Below are positions 53,635 to 64,000 of a DNA stretch of 64,000 nt, in pieces (position 1 is the first letter of the stretch; every line of letters starts with the position of its first letter). The stretch is from Tubiluchus corallicola (taxonomy: Eukaryota > Priapulida > Priapulimorpha > Priapulimorphida > Tubiluchidae): the NCBI GenBank assembly GCA_030141605.1, contig JAQGDQ010000543.1, positions 61,001 through 125,000 of the forward strand, written 5' to 3'. The notes below the pieces were generated by a model that saw nothing but the letters and a program-made list of their open reading frames with translations, made no database searches and was not told where the DNA came from. A program made the translations under genes and the position numbers.

Positions 53635-54963
53635 ATGAAGGTGAAAGTGTTGGTGCGAAATCCCGACGATTACGGCCGAGAGACAAAGAGAGACGTTTTC
53701 AAGATTCCCAGGAACTTCGATCCTAAGATACATCCATTCGATGTCGCAAGAGAATACACACGTGCTCTCAATGCCACGAAGTTAGACCGAGTTTTTGCCA
53801 AACCATTTGTCGGCGCATTGGAGGGACATCGCGATGCCGTGCACTGCATTTCGAAGCATCCGAAGAGTCTTTCAACACTTTTTTCTGGAGCTTGCGACGG
53901 AGAAGTTAAGATATGGAACTTAGCGCGCAAGAAGTGCATCAGTACCGTCTCCGCACATACGGGATTCGTTCGCGGCATTTGCACAGTTCCCGACGGATCT
54001 TCGTTTTTTACCGTTGGTGACGATAAGCTAATTAAACAGTGGAGGACGGATCTTTCGCATTCCGCGGATCCAGTTTCCACGATCGTGGGGAAGACGATGT
54101 TCACCGGAATCGACCATCATTGGAAAGATTCGATTTTCGCCACCTGCGGAGATCGCGTCGACATTTGGGACGAGTCGAGAATTGAGCCGATTCGGAGTTT
54201 CACCTGGGGCTGCGATAGCATCACGACTCTTAAATTTAATCAAGTGGAAACCAACATCTTGGCAAGTTGCGCCAGCGACAGGAACATTGTCTTGTACGAC
54301 ATGAGGGGGTCCACTCCCTTACGGAAAGTGATTTTAGATCTGAGAAGCAACGCGATCGCGTGGAATCCAATGGAGACGTTCATCTTCACCGTAGCCAATG
54401 AAGATTACAATTTATATTCCTTCGATATGCGAAAACTGTCGTCGCCTGTCAACATCCACATGGATCACGTAGCCGCCGTGCTGGATGTAGACTATGCGCC
54501 CACGGGCAAGGAGATCGTTTCCGGAAGCTTCGACAAAACCATCAGAATTTTCCCGGCCGGTAAAGGTAGAAGTCGTGAAGTGTATCATACAAAGCGAATG
54601 CAGCGGGTGTCCTGCGTCCGCTGGTCGACGGACAATAAGTACATATTATCCGGCTCGGACGAAATGAACATCAGAATTTGGAAGAGCCGCGCTTCGGAAA
54701 AGCTCGGCGCCGTTAAGACGCGCGAAAAAATGTCACTTCAGTACAGCGAGAAACTGCAAGAGAAGTTCGCGCACCATCCTCAGGTGAGACGCATAGCCCG
54801 CCATCGTCATCTACCTACACCCATCTACCACGCCGCTAAAGAGTTGAGGACTATTCGCGAATCGCGGAAGCGAAAAGAGGCCAACCGTCGTGCGCACAGT
54901 AAGCCCGGGTCTGTGCCCTACGTGAGCGAAAGAGAAAAGCACATTATCGCGGAACACGAGTGA
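53635..54963 (+). CDS. DCAF13: DCAF13/SOF1, WD-repeat ribosome biogenesis factor, 442 aa, intronless
   Basis: Nucleolar WD40 protein (WDSOF1; yeast Sof1) of the small-subunit processome, needed for 18S rRNA maturation; in animals it also acts as a CUL4-DDB1 substrate receptor. Length 442 aa matches the family (about 445). It starts MKVKVLVRNPDDYGRETK, a conserved opening. WD repeats run from about residue 60 (LEGHRDAVHCISKHP, then SGACDGEVKIWNL) to about 350 (LSGSDEMNIRIWKS), including FFTVGDDKLIKQW, TGIDHHWKDSIFATCG and SCASDRNIVLYDMR. The Sof1 C-terminal domain (about 355-442) contains SEKLGAVKTREK, RRIARHRHLP and HSKPGSVPYVSEREKH. It has no introns, unlike the other three genes here. Codon use looks normal and there is no frame damage. 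Confidence 0.97.
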   Translation: MKVKVLVRNPDDYGRETKRDVFKIPRNFDPKIHPFDVAREYTRALNATKLDRVFAKPFVGALEGHRDAVHCISKHPKSLSTLFSGACDGEVKIWNLARKKCISTVSAHTGFVRGICTVPDGSSFFTVGDDKLIKQWRTDLSHSADPVSTIVGKTMFTGIDHHWKDSIFATCGDRVDIWDESRIEPIRSFTWGCDSITTLKFNQVETNILASCASDRNIVLYDMRGSTPLRKVILDLRSNAIAWNPMETFIFTVANEDYNLYSFDMRKLSSPVNIHMDHVAAVLDVDYAPTGKEIVSGSFDKTIRIFPAGKGRSREVYHTKRMQRVSCVRWSTDNKYILSGSDEMNIRIWKSRASEKLGAVKTREKMSLQYSEKLQEKFAHHPQVRRIARHRHLPTPIYHAAKELRTIRESRKRKEANRRAHSKPGSVPYVSEREKHIIAEHE

Positions 54964-55082
54964 TGGTTGTACGGACGTGAACGAACAAGTCTTTCTTTGT
55001 TTTTCTTCACACTCTTTTGTCCTTATTACAAAATTCTTCCAAGTGTGCACTAACTAACTAATTCTGGCTTTCGTACAATTTT

Positions 55083-55770
55083 TAAAGCACAAGAAAACCC
55101 TCCACTTACATAAAGCTTAAAAAAATCGCCTTGACAAACTTACATACTGTCTCTTTGCGTGCAGGGCTTGCGTCAGCAGGAACGCTGTATAAAACGTGTA
55201 AATTAAAACTCCTGCGATGACCTTTAGGCGCAGCCATTTTGATGATAAGTCATTTGAAACAAGTTTAGATAACATTGAACAAAGTTTGAAAAAATAATCA
55301 GAGCATTCGTAGCACACATGTCACTGAGTAAAATTTAAAATTACTGCATCTTGTCAATAAGATTAAAAATACGTTTTTGGTTGGTGAGTAGTGCACGCTG
55401 GAGGGTGAGTCAGCGATATTTTACCAATTGGTGAAAGCATTTTAAATAATTAATAGTTTTCTTTTCTAATTATATAATATAAGTCTTTCCAGCTTGTAAG
55501 CGAAATGCTAAGTAATATAATTCTGCATGGAAAATTTTTTGTGACATAATTTAATATTTGCTTTTCTTCCCTTGATTTACTTTTGTGTAAATGACGTCAT
55601 CTAATGGTACAATCGGAACAGTATTGCGGCAGATTTAAAATGCAAACAAACAAAAAATCCTTTCAACACGAGTACTATATATGCATCAAATTGTTATAAA
55701 GTAATATAATTTTTAAGGCGATTTTTCTGAAACCTACTTCAGGTGCCCCTTCCTTTGTCGTTTAAGTAAA
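55083..55770 (+). mobile_element. Dispersed repeat family A, copy 5
   Basis: Full-length copy starting TTTAAAGCACAAGAAAACCC about 120 bp after the DCAF13 stop and ending CTACTTCAGGTGCCCC...TTTAAG. Contains GGGTGAGTCAGCGATATTTT and AATGACGTCATCTAATGG. Confidence 0.8.
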
Positions 55771-56039
55771 CTCAGTTTATGTTTATGTTTTATAACATGG
55801 CTTAATTTTACTTAGAAAAAGCAAAATATTATACTGACAAAACCAGAAAATGATAGTATTTCATGATGGCTAAAATAATAAACGTGTATTGGAGAATGAT
55901 TTTAACAAAGAAGAGCGTGTGTCTTTTTTGTCTTTCTTATGTAGGAACCTCGTCGATTTTTTTGTACCATGAGTCAATTTCTGCAATAGGTAGTCTCTTG
56001 CATTTCTGTGATGTCTTGGCAATGCTAGCTTGCACGAGT

Positions 56040-56215
56040 TTATAATACACCACAGGCAGTTACTGAACAGAGCTTTTTTATAAGTGCCACATAACGAACA
56101 GGTACAAGATATTACACAACAAGTAGTTGTGCAGCCTACGTGAATATAATGACCACTTAGAAACTAGGTTAATGGCGTTTCTAATACACCACAGGTATTT
56201 CGCAATGAACATATA
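56040..56215. mobile_element. hAT-like fragment
   Basis: ATACACCACAGGCAGTTACT, TATAAGTGCCACATAACGAA and TTTCTAATACACCACAGGTA match 12310-12560 in the same orientation. Confidence 0.55.
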
Positions 56216-56603
56216 ATTATATTAATTTGCCTGGCCAAAACGGGTGCCGGTATAACAGGTTATTTTTATATACAGTCATTTTGTTCTTGGTCGTTTTGCA
56301 GGCATTAAACAAGTTTGGCGGTAGAGCGGGCGGCAGTATAATGAGGCTTGACTGTATTCATTAATTGTGAGATTACACCATTACATTACTAATTTACATA
56401 TCTTATTTATAAATTGAATATCTCAACGCTCGCACATACACACTCTCACACATGCACGCACGCACAGTTAGCTACAAACATAAATTTTACAACATAGCGA
56501 TCTTGAAGGGTGGTGACAGCTTCTATAATGATTTATATGGGGCCACAATGAGCGAAAAACAGGAACGATTTTTCGTTTTTAATAGCTGTTATTGTTGGTG
56601 TCA

Positions 56604-56723
56604 TATCACAGCCATATCACGTTGAAAACACCGGTTCTCGCCTGATCACCGAAGTTAAGCAACATAGAGCCTGGTTAGTACTTGGATGGGTGACCGCCTA
56701 GAAATACCAGGTGCTGTAGGCTT
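56604..56723 (+). rRNA. 5S rRNA-like sequence (pseudogene or 5S-derived SINE head)
   Basis: A 120-nt match to animal 5S rRNA: CCATATCACGTTGAAAACAC, GATCACCGAAGTTAAGCAAC and TTAGTACTTGGATGGGTGAC, then TACCAGGTGCTGTAGGCTT. The internal promoter (box A, intermediate element, box C) looks intact. The 5' strand of helix I, normally GCCTACGGC, is altered, so pairing with the 3' end is broken. No T-run follows. A decayed 5S copy or 5S-headed SINE is more likely than a working gene. Confidence 0.8.
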
Positions 56724-57003
56724 GCGGGATGCCCACACTGTATCTCGACACTGGGCGGAGGAGCTGCACAAGCAGCCAACGGCTAGAGGGCAGAGGAGGT
56801 CAATGACCCAACGGCCATGTGTAGAGGCGGAGGAGTAAACCTTCCAAATCAAGGCGGGCCAGTGCAGCATGCTCACTGACTCCGGCAGCTCCTACAGCCA
56901 ACCTGGTGCCAAACGTATCGCTCCGCTTTCCTTTGGACTACACCGGGGAGGAAGAGAGGGGGTACCTGTTTTCTGGGCAACTCCCAACTGCCGGAGCCAG
57001 TAG
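56724..57003 (+). mobile_element. GC-rich tail after the 5S-like sequence, possible SINE body
   Basis: About 280 bp clearly richer in GC than the surroundings, continuing from the 5S 3' end without a terminator. It contains inverted blocks CTCCGGCAG (56880) and CTGCCGGAG (56990). No protein similarity. Treating it as the body of a 5S-derived SINE is inference; only one copy is in the window. Confidence 0.4.
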
Positions 57004-57242
57004 TTCTAAACAGTTAATACATCTCATCTAGTTTCAGGTGCTATAGAATGCAAGCCATTATCATTCCTCATGCTTTGCCAATAACCTGTGGTTAAAAGGT
57101 ATGTAAGTATGCTACATGTGTCTTTGTGCTAATGTTGTTAAATGGACGTCGTTTGGTAAACAGATACTATGTTGAGTGTATGCGTATTGTTTTCGCATAA
57201 TGAGTTTATTCAATATTATTTATCACTATACATAAAAAGATC

Positions 57243-57560
57243 GGATACAGTATACATTATAAATTAGTCAAAGATTGCCCAGATTGCCATTGTTGTGGTT
57301 ATCGTGTTTGTAAAAACAGATACAATAAAAAGTGTAAAAATGTCCAAAGTATTGATATACATTATAAATTAGTCAAAGATTGCCCAGATTGCCATTGTTG
57401 TGGTTATCGTGTTTGTAAAAACAGAAGCAATAAAAAGTGTAAAAATGTCCAAACTATTGATATACATTATAAATTAGTCAAAGATTGCCCAGATTGCCAT
57501 TGTTGTGGTTATCTTGTTTGTAAAAATAGATGTAATAAAAAGTGTAAAAATGTCCAAAGT
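57243..57560. repeat. 105-bp tandem repeat, three copies
   Basis: GATATACATTATAAATTAGT, CAAAGATTGCCCAGATTGCC and AGTGTAAAAATGTCCAAA recur with starts at 57354 and 57459, exactly 105 bp, plus one earlier unit. Confidence 0.92.
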
Positions 57561-58029
57561 ATCGGCAGTAGAGTAACGCGGACTGCGCGGCTCGAGCCTG
57601 ACTGTAGACTTCGCCGCAATGCCAAATGGCATGTTTTGTAGTATTCAACGGTACGCGAACCCTCGCAGCAGTAGTCGTACTTGTCGCGCAAGGTTTCCCA
57701 TGTTGTCCTTCCTTTCTTTTGGAGGTTTGGCCACGGTGTTGCCACACAAGTGAACGGAAGTGGTGCTGACAAGCCACTGGCATAGCAGTGTCTAGTTTTT
57801 TTGCTGGATTACTGCTACGTTTACCTGTCTGAAGGCAGATTTGTTTTATTTTAATTCTGCCTGCCCAATGTCTACAATAGATGTGACAGGTGTATGATGA
57901 TGATGATGATGATGATGACAAGTGAAACATCTATGCATGTCTTGAGTTCCTTCGCGAGTGCCTTTCTTACATCTTCCATTCTCCGTGCAGCCACCTCAGT
58001 TCTCTATAGTGTCCTTCTTGTTTCCAGCA
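57561..58029. other. Unassigned spacer with (ATG)n
   Basis: A minus-strand open frame spans part of it but shows no family I recognise. A GAT/ATG microsatellite lies at 57893-57920. Confidence 0.35.
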
Positions 58030-58030
58030 A

Positions 58031-60740
58031 GCTTCTATTCTTGTTAACATGATTACAAGAACAAGAAAGACAACCGGCGTGGATTTATACATCTGTAACA
58101 CTACAAAACAGTGGAATAATTATTGTAATCGTAATGTCAAGATTAAGTCAAACACGGGTATAAGGGACATTCGCTTCTATTCTTGTTAACATGATTACAA
58201 GAACGAGAAAGACACCCGGTGTAGATTTATACATCTGTAACACTACAAAACAGTCGAATAATTATTGTAATCGTAATGTCAAGATTAAAGTCAAACACGG
58301 GTATAAGGGACATTTGCTTCTATTCTTGTTAACATGATTACAAGAACGAGAAAGACAGCTAGTGTGGATTTATACATCTGTAACACTACAAAAGAGTCGA
58401 ATAATTATTGTAATCGTAATGTCAAGATTAAAGTCAAACACGGGTGTAAGGGACATTTGCTTCTATTCTTGTTAACATGATTACAAGAACGAGAAAGACA
58501 GCTAGTGTGGATTTATACATCTGTAACACTACAAAACAGTGGAATAATTATTGTAATCGTAATGTCAAGATTAAAGTCAAACACGGGTGTAAGGGACATT
58601 TGCTTCTATTCTTGTTAACATGATTACAAGAACGAGAAAGACAGCTGGTGTGGATTTATACATCTGTAACATTACAAAAGAGTCGAATAATTATTGTAAT
58701 CGTAATGTCAAGATTAAGTCAAACACGGGTATAAGGGACATTCGCTTCTATTCTTGTTAACATGATTACAAGAACGAGAAAGACAGCTAGTGTGGATTTA
58801 TACATCTGTAACACTACAAAAGAGTCGAATAATTATTGTAATCGTAATGTCAAGATTAAAGTCAAACACGGGTATAAGGGACATTCGCTTCTATTCTTGT
58901 TAACATGATTACAAGAACGAGAAAGACAGCCGGCGTGGATTTATACATCTGTAACACTACAAAAGAGTCGAATAATTATTGTAATCGTAATGTCAAGATT
59001 AAAGTCAAACACGGGTGTAAGGGACATTTGCTTCTATTCTTGTTAACATGATTACAAGAACGAGAAAGACAGCTAGTGTGGATTTATACATCTGTAACAC
59101 TACAAAAGAGTCGAATAATTATTGTAATCGTAATGTCAAGATTAAAGTCAAACACGGGTATAAGGGACATTCGCTTCTATTCTTGTTAACATGATTACAA
59201 GAACGAGAAAGACAGCCGGCGTGGATTTATACATCTGTAACACTACAAAACAGTCGAATAATTATTGTAATCGTAATGTCAAGATTAAAGTCAAACACGG
59301 GTATAAGGGACATTCGCTTCTATTCTTGTTAACATGATTACAAGAACGAGAAAGACAGCTGGCGTAGATTTATACATCTGTAACACTACAAAACAGTGGA
59401 ATAATTATTGTAATCGTAATGTCAAGATTAAAGTCAAACACGGGTGTAAGGGACATTTGCTTCTATTCTTGTTAACATGATTACAAGAACGAGAAAGACA
59501 GCCGGTGTAGATTTATACATCTGTAACACTACAAAACAGTCGAATAATTATTGTAATCGTAATGTCAAGATTAAAGTCAAACACGGGTGTAAGGGACATT
59601 TGCTTCTATTCTTGTTAACATGATTACAAGAACGAGAAAGACAGCCGGTGTGGATTTATACATCTGTAACACTACAAAACAGTCGAATAATTATTGTAAT
59701 CGTAATGTAAAGATTAAAGTCAAACACGGGTATAAGGGACATTTGCTTCTATTCTTGTTAACATGATTACAAGAACGAGAAAGACAGCCGGCGTGGATTT
59801 ATACATCTGTAACACTACAAAACAGTCGAATAATTATTGTAATCGTAATGTCAAGATTAAAGTCAAACACGGGTATAAGGGACATTCGCTTCTATTCTTG
59901 TTAACATGATTACAAGAACGAGAAAGACAGCTGGCGTAGATTTATACATCTGTAACACTACAAAACAGTGGAATAATTATTGTAATCGTAATGTCAAGAT
60001 TAAAGTCAAACACGGGTGTAAGGGACATTTGCTTCTATTCTTGTTAACATGATTACAAGAACGAGAAAGACAGCCGGTGTAGATTTATACATCTGTAACA
60101 CTACAAAACAGTCGAATAATTATTGTAATCGTAATGTCAAGATTAAAGTCAAACACGGGTGTAAGGGACATTTGCTGCTATTCTTGTTAACATGATTACA
60201 AGAACGAGAAAGACAGCCGGTGTGGATTTATACATCTGTAACACTACAAAACAGTAGAATAATTATTGTAATCGTAATGTCAAGATTAAAGTCAAACACG
60301 GGTATAAGTGACATTCGCTTCTATTCTTGTTAACATGATTACAAGAACGAGAAAGACAGCCGGTGTGGATTTATACATCTGTAACACTACAAAACAGTCG
60401 AATAATTATTGTAATCGTAATGTCAAGATTAAAGTCAAACACGGGTGTAAGGGACATTTGCTTCTATTCTTGTTAACATGATTACAAGAACGAGAAAGAC
60501 AGCCGGTGTGGATTTATACATCTGTAACACTACAAAACAGTCGAATAATTATTGTAATCGTAATGTCAAGATTAAAGTCAAACACGGGTATAAGGAACAT
60601 TCGCTTCTATTCTTGTTAACATGATCACAAGAACTAGAAAGACAGCTGGTGTGGATTTATACATCTGTAACACTACAAAACAGTGGAATAATTATTGTAA
60701 TCGTAATGTCAAGATTAAAGTCAAACACGGGTATAACGTA
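58031..60740. repeat. 143-bp satellite, about 19 copies
   Basis: Head-to-tail units of 142-143 bp (starts at 58032, 58174, 58317...). Each has CTTCTATTCTTGTTAACATG, ATTACAAGAACGAGAAAGAC, AATAATTATTGTAATCGTAA and GTCAAACACGGGT. TTCTTGT and ACAAGAA inside each unit are inverted around a 10-bp loop. Copies are about 95% or more alike. Combinations such as CAGTGG/CAGTCG and GTATAAG/GTGTAAG recur in blocks, suggesting multi-unit duplication. Confidence 0.95.
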
Positions 60741-61839
60741 CTTGCTTGAAAGGGACCACCAACACCTGTCCCCATTTTCGTAACGTTTTTCCCCATGTAA
60801 AAATCTTCGTATATATATGATGAAATGTAAATGGTGAAACTGCAATGACGATCTTTGTCTATTTTCCGAAGCACATTAAAAAGAGATTACGGAAGTTAAC
60901 AAAATAGTGGATTATTGTTTGGTATATCCCTTTTTTAAACATTTAAAATATTCAGATAAATAACGTAAATCACAAGATTTTCACACAATTGCAGTACTCG
61001 GCGTAATAATTAAAAAGTACCTGTGTTTTGTTTTCCTGGTATAACTATGTTCGATTGGCTTCGACAAAAAAACGAATTTCAATAAAAACCACTTTTCTGT
61101 ACAGCAGACATTCGTTTCATAATGTCACGTCACATGATCACAACAATTCTATTCTATTCAAGTTTATTGCGCAAACGCACTTCATTTACAGAGTCCACTT
61201 GCAAATTCTCCATTTTAACAAAATTAATGATAAAGAACATTATTCAAGAGCGCAAGTAAATGCAGATGGCTTAATTTAATACTAAATTGCAAACCATCAG
61301 CCGTATTAAAAGGAAGGAGTATGATTATAATCTTAAACTGTAACGACAGTGTAATTAACTAAAATGTTATTATAGTAAATTATCGCAGGTGTTTTTGATT
61401 TATTTTTAGTTCACACGAATCTCACTTTATTATTGAAGCTCCGTCTGTTTTAGACGTTTGGCAGCATAGTAGTAATTCGTAAGCTTTGGTTAATTAAGCG
61501 TAGCGGATATTAGCCTACATTTTCTGGTAATGATACTTTACTTTAATGACATGTCTATAGGAGGGGCCAAGCATATAAATATGAAATTGTACTACCATTA
61601 TACCTTTGACAAAGTGGTTATAGATTTTAGTTTGATATTTCAGGCGAATAGTGGACATTAATAAAACTCTTTTAGTTTTGAAAAGTTTGTAACACTTGAG
61701 AGCAAATTTTAAATGCATGGTTGCTCTCCATAATATTAGACAGTGCAGAAAATTTCACACTATGATATTTCCTTCTAATTTCAGTAGTTAAGTTACAGTT
61801 CATTAATACCTGTTTTTCTGTTTGTATCTCTGCGCATGT
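60741..61839. other. Unassigned sequence
   Basis: No gene recognised. TCTATTCAAGTTTATTGCGC near 61150 resembles AATCAAGTTTATTGCATTC at 9283 and may be a decayed retroelement tail. Confidence 0.35.
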
Positions 61840-62025
61840 GCATAGTCTCTGGTTTCTCTGTTCACCGTCTCATGTACATAGCCTTCAGTTTCTCTGTTCA
61901 CCGTCTCATGTACATAGCCTTCAGTTTCTCTGTTCACCGTCTCATGTGCATAGTCTTTAGTTCCTCTGTTCCACGTCTCATGTACATAGTCTTTAGTTTC
62001 TCTGTTCACCGCCCCATCTATCGGT
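61840..62025. repeat. 36-bp tandem repeat, about five copies
   Basis: GTTTCTCTGTTCACCGTCTC then ATGTACATAGCCTTCA with starts at 61852, 61888 and 61924, so 36 bp per unit. Because 36 is a multiple of three, open frames with 12-residue repeats run on both strands. I do not take these as genes. Confidence 0.88.
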
Positions 62026-63849
62026 CTCTTAAGCGATGTGCTTGTAGCCTTAGTCGAGAGAAAGCTATACGGTATTTTTCTGTAGTAATCTCTGATATGT
62101 TTGGGGTTTTCAAGTCCGGGTTAAATTCAGTGACGTGCTTATTATGTTTGTAAATATTAATATTAGAACTTCAAAATTTGTTGGAGAAAACGGCCAAGAA
62201 CGTAGTGCGACCTATTTTCAGTAGTGATTTAAACACATCGCAAAATTTGGTATTAATAAATCATAAGTCATTTATTTCACGTAACACATTTACAATGGTT
62301 TCACGTACAATATATAGTGAAAGGGCCTACAATGAACACAAATGAGTTTTTATTGTTTCTGCACAAGAAAAGCCTCAAACACTGTTCACCTATGTACAAA
62401 TGTAAATGTGTTGCGGGCAATCAAAAAGCAGGGCTTGTTAGATTTGTCACACACAGTGAAAGAAAAAAAGTAATGAAAATAATCTGAAAATTATGAAGTG
62501 AATCATGTGATAAAGAAAACATTTAGTGCTTCAGAATGGAATGACGTGATGGATGAAGCTCATATATGAGAATAATTTCATTCACCTGGTTTTAGTCATC
62601 ATCTGAACACCTGGGTAAAGGTTGTCATAGCAGTCATCATTTATTTTAGTAATTTTTATAATTATTGTACTGGACAGTGCTGCCCTCTGAGGCCAGCAGG
62701 CAGTTGCCTCAACTTGCCTGTCAGGTTGATGACTTTAGGTACCTGGCTTTGTGAAATGCTGCAGACACTTGGTCTATGATATGTTGGGTCTGGTCACATG
62801 AAATTTACAGATTTGTGTCTTGTTAACTGAATTATTATTTCCTGCTGTCTGCAGTTGCAATTGGTGTTTATTGTCTGTCACAGTTTTCTAATGGTGCTCT
62901 AATGTTTGGGCAAGGATGTACTGAAATTAACTGTATATGTGAAATGTTACTTTATGTAATTTGTTTGTGTATGTATTAATTTGAAGTTATTATATTCATA
63001 AAATATGTAAAATATGCTGCAATTTATTTATTTACATTTCTATATTGTTAATAGAATAAACAACTAATGTACACACTTATGTCTGGACTTGATGTTTGGA
63101 TTAGAGTGTTTGAGCATTCTTGTTCATTCTTGATGAAATGGGTCATGCATGCTACAATTATAATTATATATCCATACATATATATATATATATATATATA
63201 CATATATAGAAGTCAAACTTACATCTTTGCCACATCTTACTAACTTGCTAAAGAGAATTTTGCTATGACAAAATTTTGTGATAAAACGACGTGACGTACT
63301 AAACAAGAATGACTTCTTTCCTATCCTGTCTCCAAAATGAGGTCAATGGCCTATTTCCTTTCCTAGCTCACCTGTCTATCAACAGCCTAAATTTGCAAAA
63401 AACAAACACGAGGAGGCACCACGTGCTTATATCCAAAACACCCGCAATACTGTCCGATGGCGCTGTTACGTGACGTCATACACGCACAATGTAAATCAGG
63501 GGAAGAAAACGAAATGTTAAATTGTGTCCCAAAAAACTTTCCATGCAAAGTTATATTACTTAGTATTTCACTTACCTACTGGAAAGACTATCTATATAAA
63601 GAAAAAATATATATATACCACCTAAATTATCCTTTGATTGATATTTTGATATTTTTTAATAGTTTTTACCTTAGTTCACTCATTGAAATTGACATTGTCA
63701 TTCTACTTGATTTTTTCTCTCACTTTTTTCGATTTTTCTCAATTTCTCAATTTTTTCTACTTTAAACACTAATTGCTTAAAGACGTGCGCGTCATCATCA
63801 ATTTTTACATTCTGAATACATTATATTTTTAACTGCTTTTCGTTACAGG
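62026..63849. other. Unassigned AT-rich sequence
   Basis: No coding exon, RNA gene or dispersed repeat recognised apart from an (AT)n run at 63178-63203 and pyrimidine-rich sequence at 63700-63760. Confidence 0.4.
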
Positions 63850-64000
63850 TGCTGTTGACCCTGGAGGGTGAGTCAGCGACATTTTACCAATTGGCACGAA
63901 CATTTTAAATTATTATTCCTGGTTACATAAGAATTTCCAGCAGCTAAGCGAAATACTAAGTAATATAACTTTGCATATAACATTTGTTTTCTTCCCGTGA
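63850..64000 (+). mobile_element. Dispersed repeat family A, copy 6 (cut by window edge)
   Basis: Starts inside the family at CCTGGAGGGTGAGTCAGCGA and continues through ATTTTACCAATTGGCACGAA to the end of the window. Confidence 0.75.

Noticed and set aside
53670-54243. Minus-strand frames over DCAF13
   Set aside because: Antisense shadows of a clearly conserved coding sequence.
57478-57930. 150-aa minus-strand frame as a gene
   Set aside because: It runs into the 105-bp repeat at one end and a GAT microsatellite at the other, with no recognised domain.
58031-60740. Regularly spaced repeats resembling a CRISPR array
   Set aside because: The whole 143-bp unit repeats with no unique spacers, and the window is animal nuclear DNA.
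61803-62153. Repeat protein of 12-residue units on either strand
   Set aside because: A 36-bp repeat keeps frames open on both strands automatically; no start context, splice sites or domain support a gene.

Overview
The window is nuclear DNA of an invertebrate-type animal. Its genes are split by canonical GT-AG introns, it carries TTAGGG-like repeats, and it is AT-rich with unusually many small transposable elements and minisatellites. The species cannot be named from the sequence. I reconstructed four protein genes, and every intron-containing model closes into one uninterrupted reading frame.

Layout. (1) 1-3003: an inverted-repeat element, a CpG-rich 58-bp minisatellite and the presumed 3' flank of the first gene. 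(2) 3004-20469, minus strand: a 13-exon DEAD-box RNA helicase of the DDX5/DDX17 (p68/p72) type, 704 aa. Its introns carry hAT-like, piggyBac-like and pogo-like elements and a 5'-truncated LINE. (3) 20834-25942, plus strand: COX11, the mitochondrial copper chaperone for cytochrome c oxidase, 5 exons, 315 aa. It starts only 364 bp from the helicase start codon, so the two genes probably share a divergent promoter. Its introns hold a 198-bp hairpin, a tRNA-derived SINE, a tRNA-like sequence and a recent inverted copy of its own exon 3. (4) 25943-36679: gene-free and packed with repeats, including an 830-bp degenerate telomere-like array. (5) 36680-50273, minus strand: a monocarboxylate-transporter-like (SLC16/MFS) gene, 5 coding exons, 444 aa. 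Its 6.4-kb first intron carries a 52-bp minisatellite, a ~1-kb palindromic trinucleotide array, an 18-copy 85-bp satellite and a SINE. (6) 50274-53634: its 5' UTR, a foldback element, two LINE tails and a MITE remnant. (7) 53635-54963, plus strand: intronless DCAF13/SOF1 (ribosome biogenesis), 442 aa. (8) 54964-64000: a dispersed repeat, a 5S rRNA-like sequence, a 2.7-kb satellite of 143-bp units and smaller repeats, with no recognised gene.

The four genes are ordinary housekeeping or transport functions (RNA processing, respiratory-chain assembly, solute transport, small-subunit rRNA processing) and do not form a pathway. I did not find a convincing new biological system. The unusual content is the repeat biology: at least 16 separate tandem arrays, several inverted-repeat families, and a near-identical antisense copy of a splice site and part of an exon inside the same gene.
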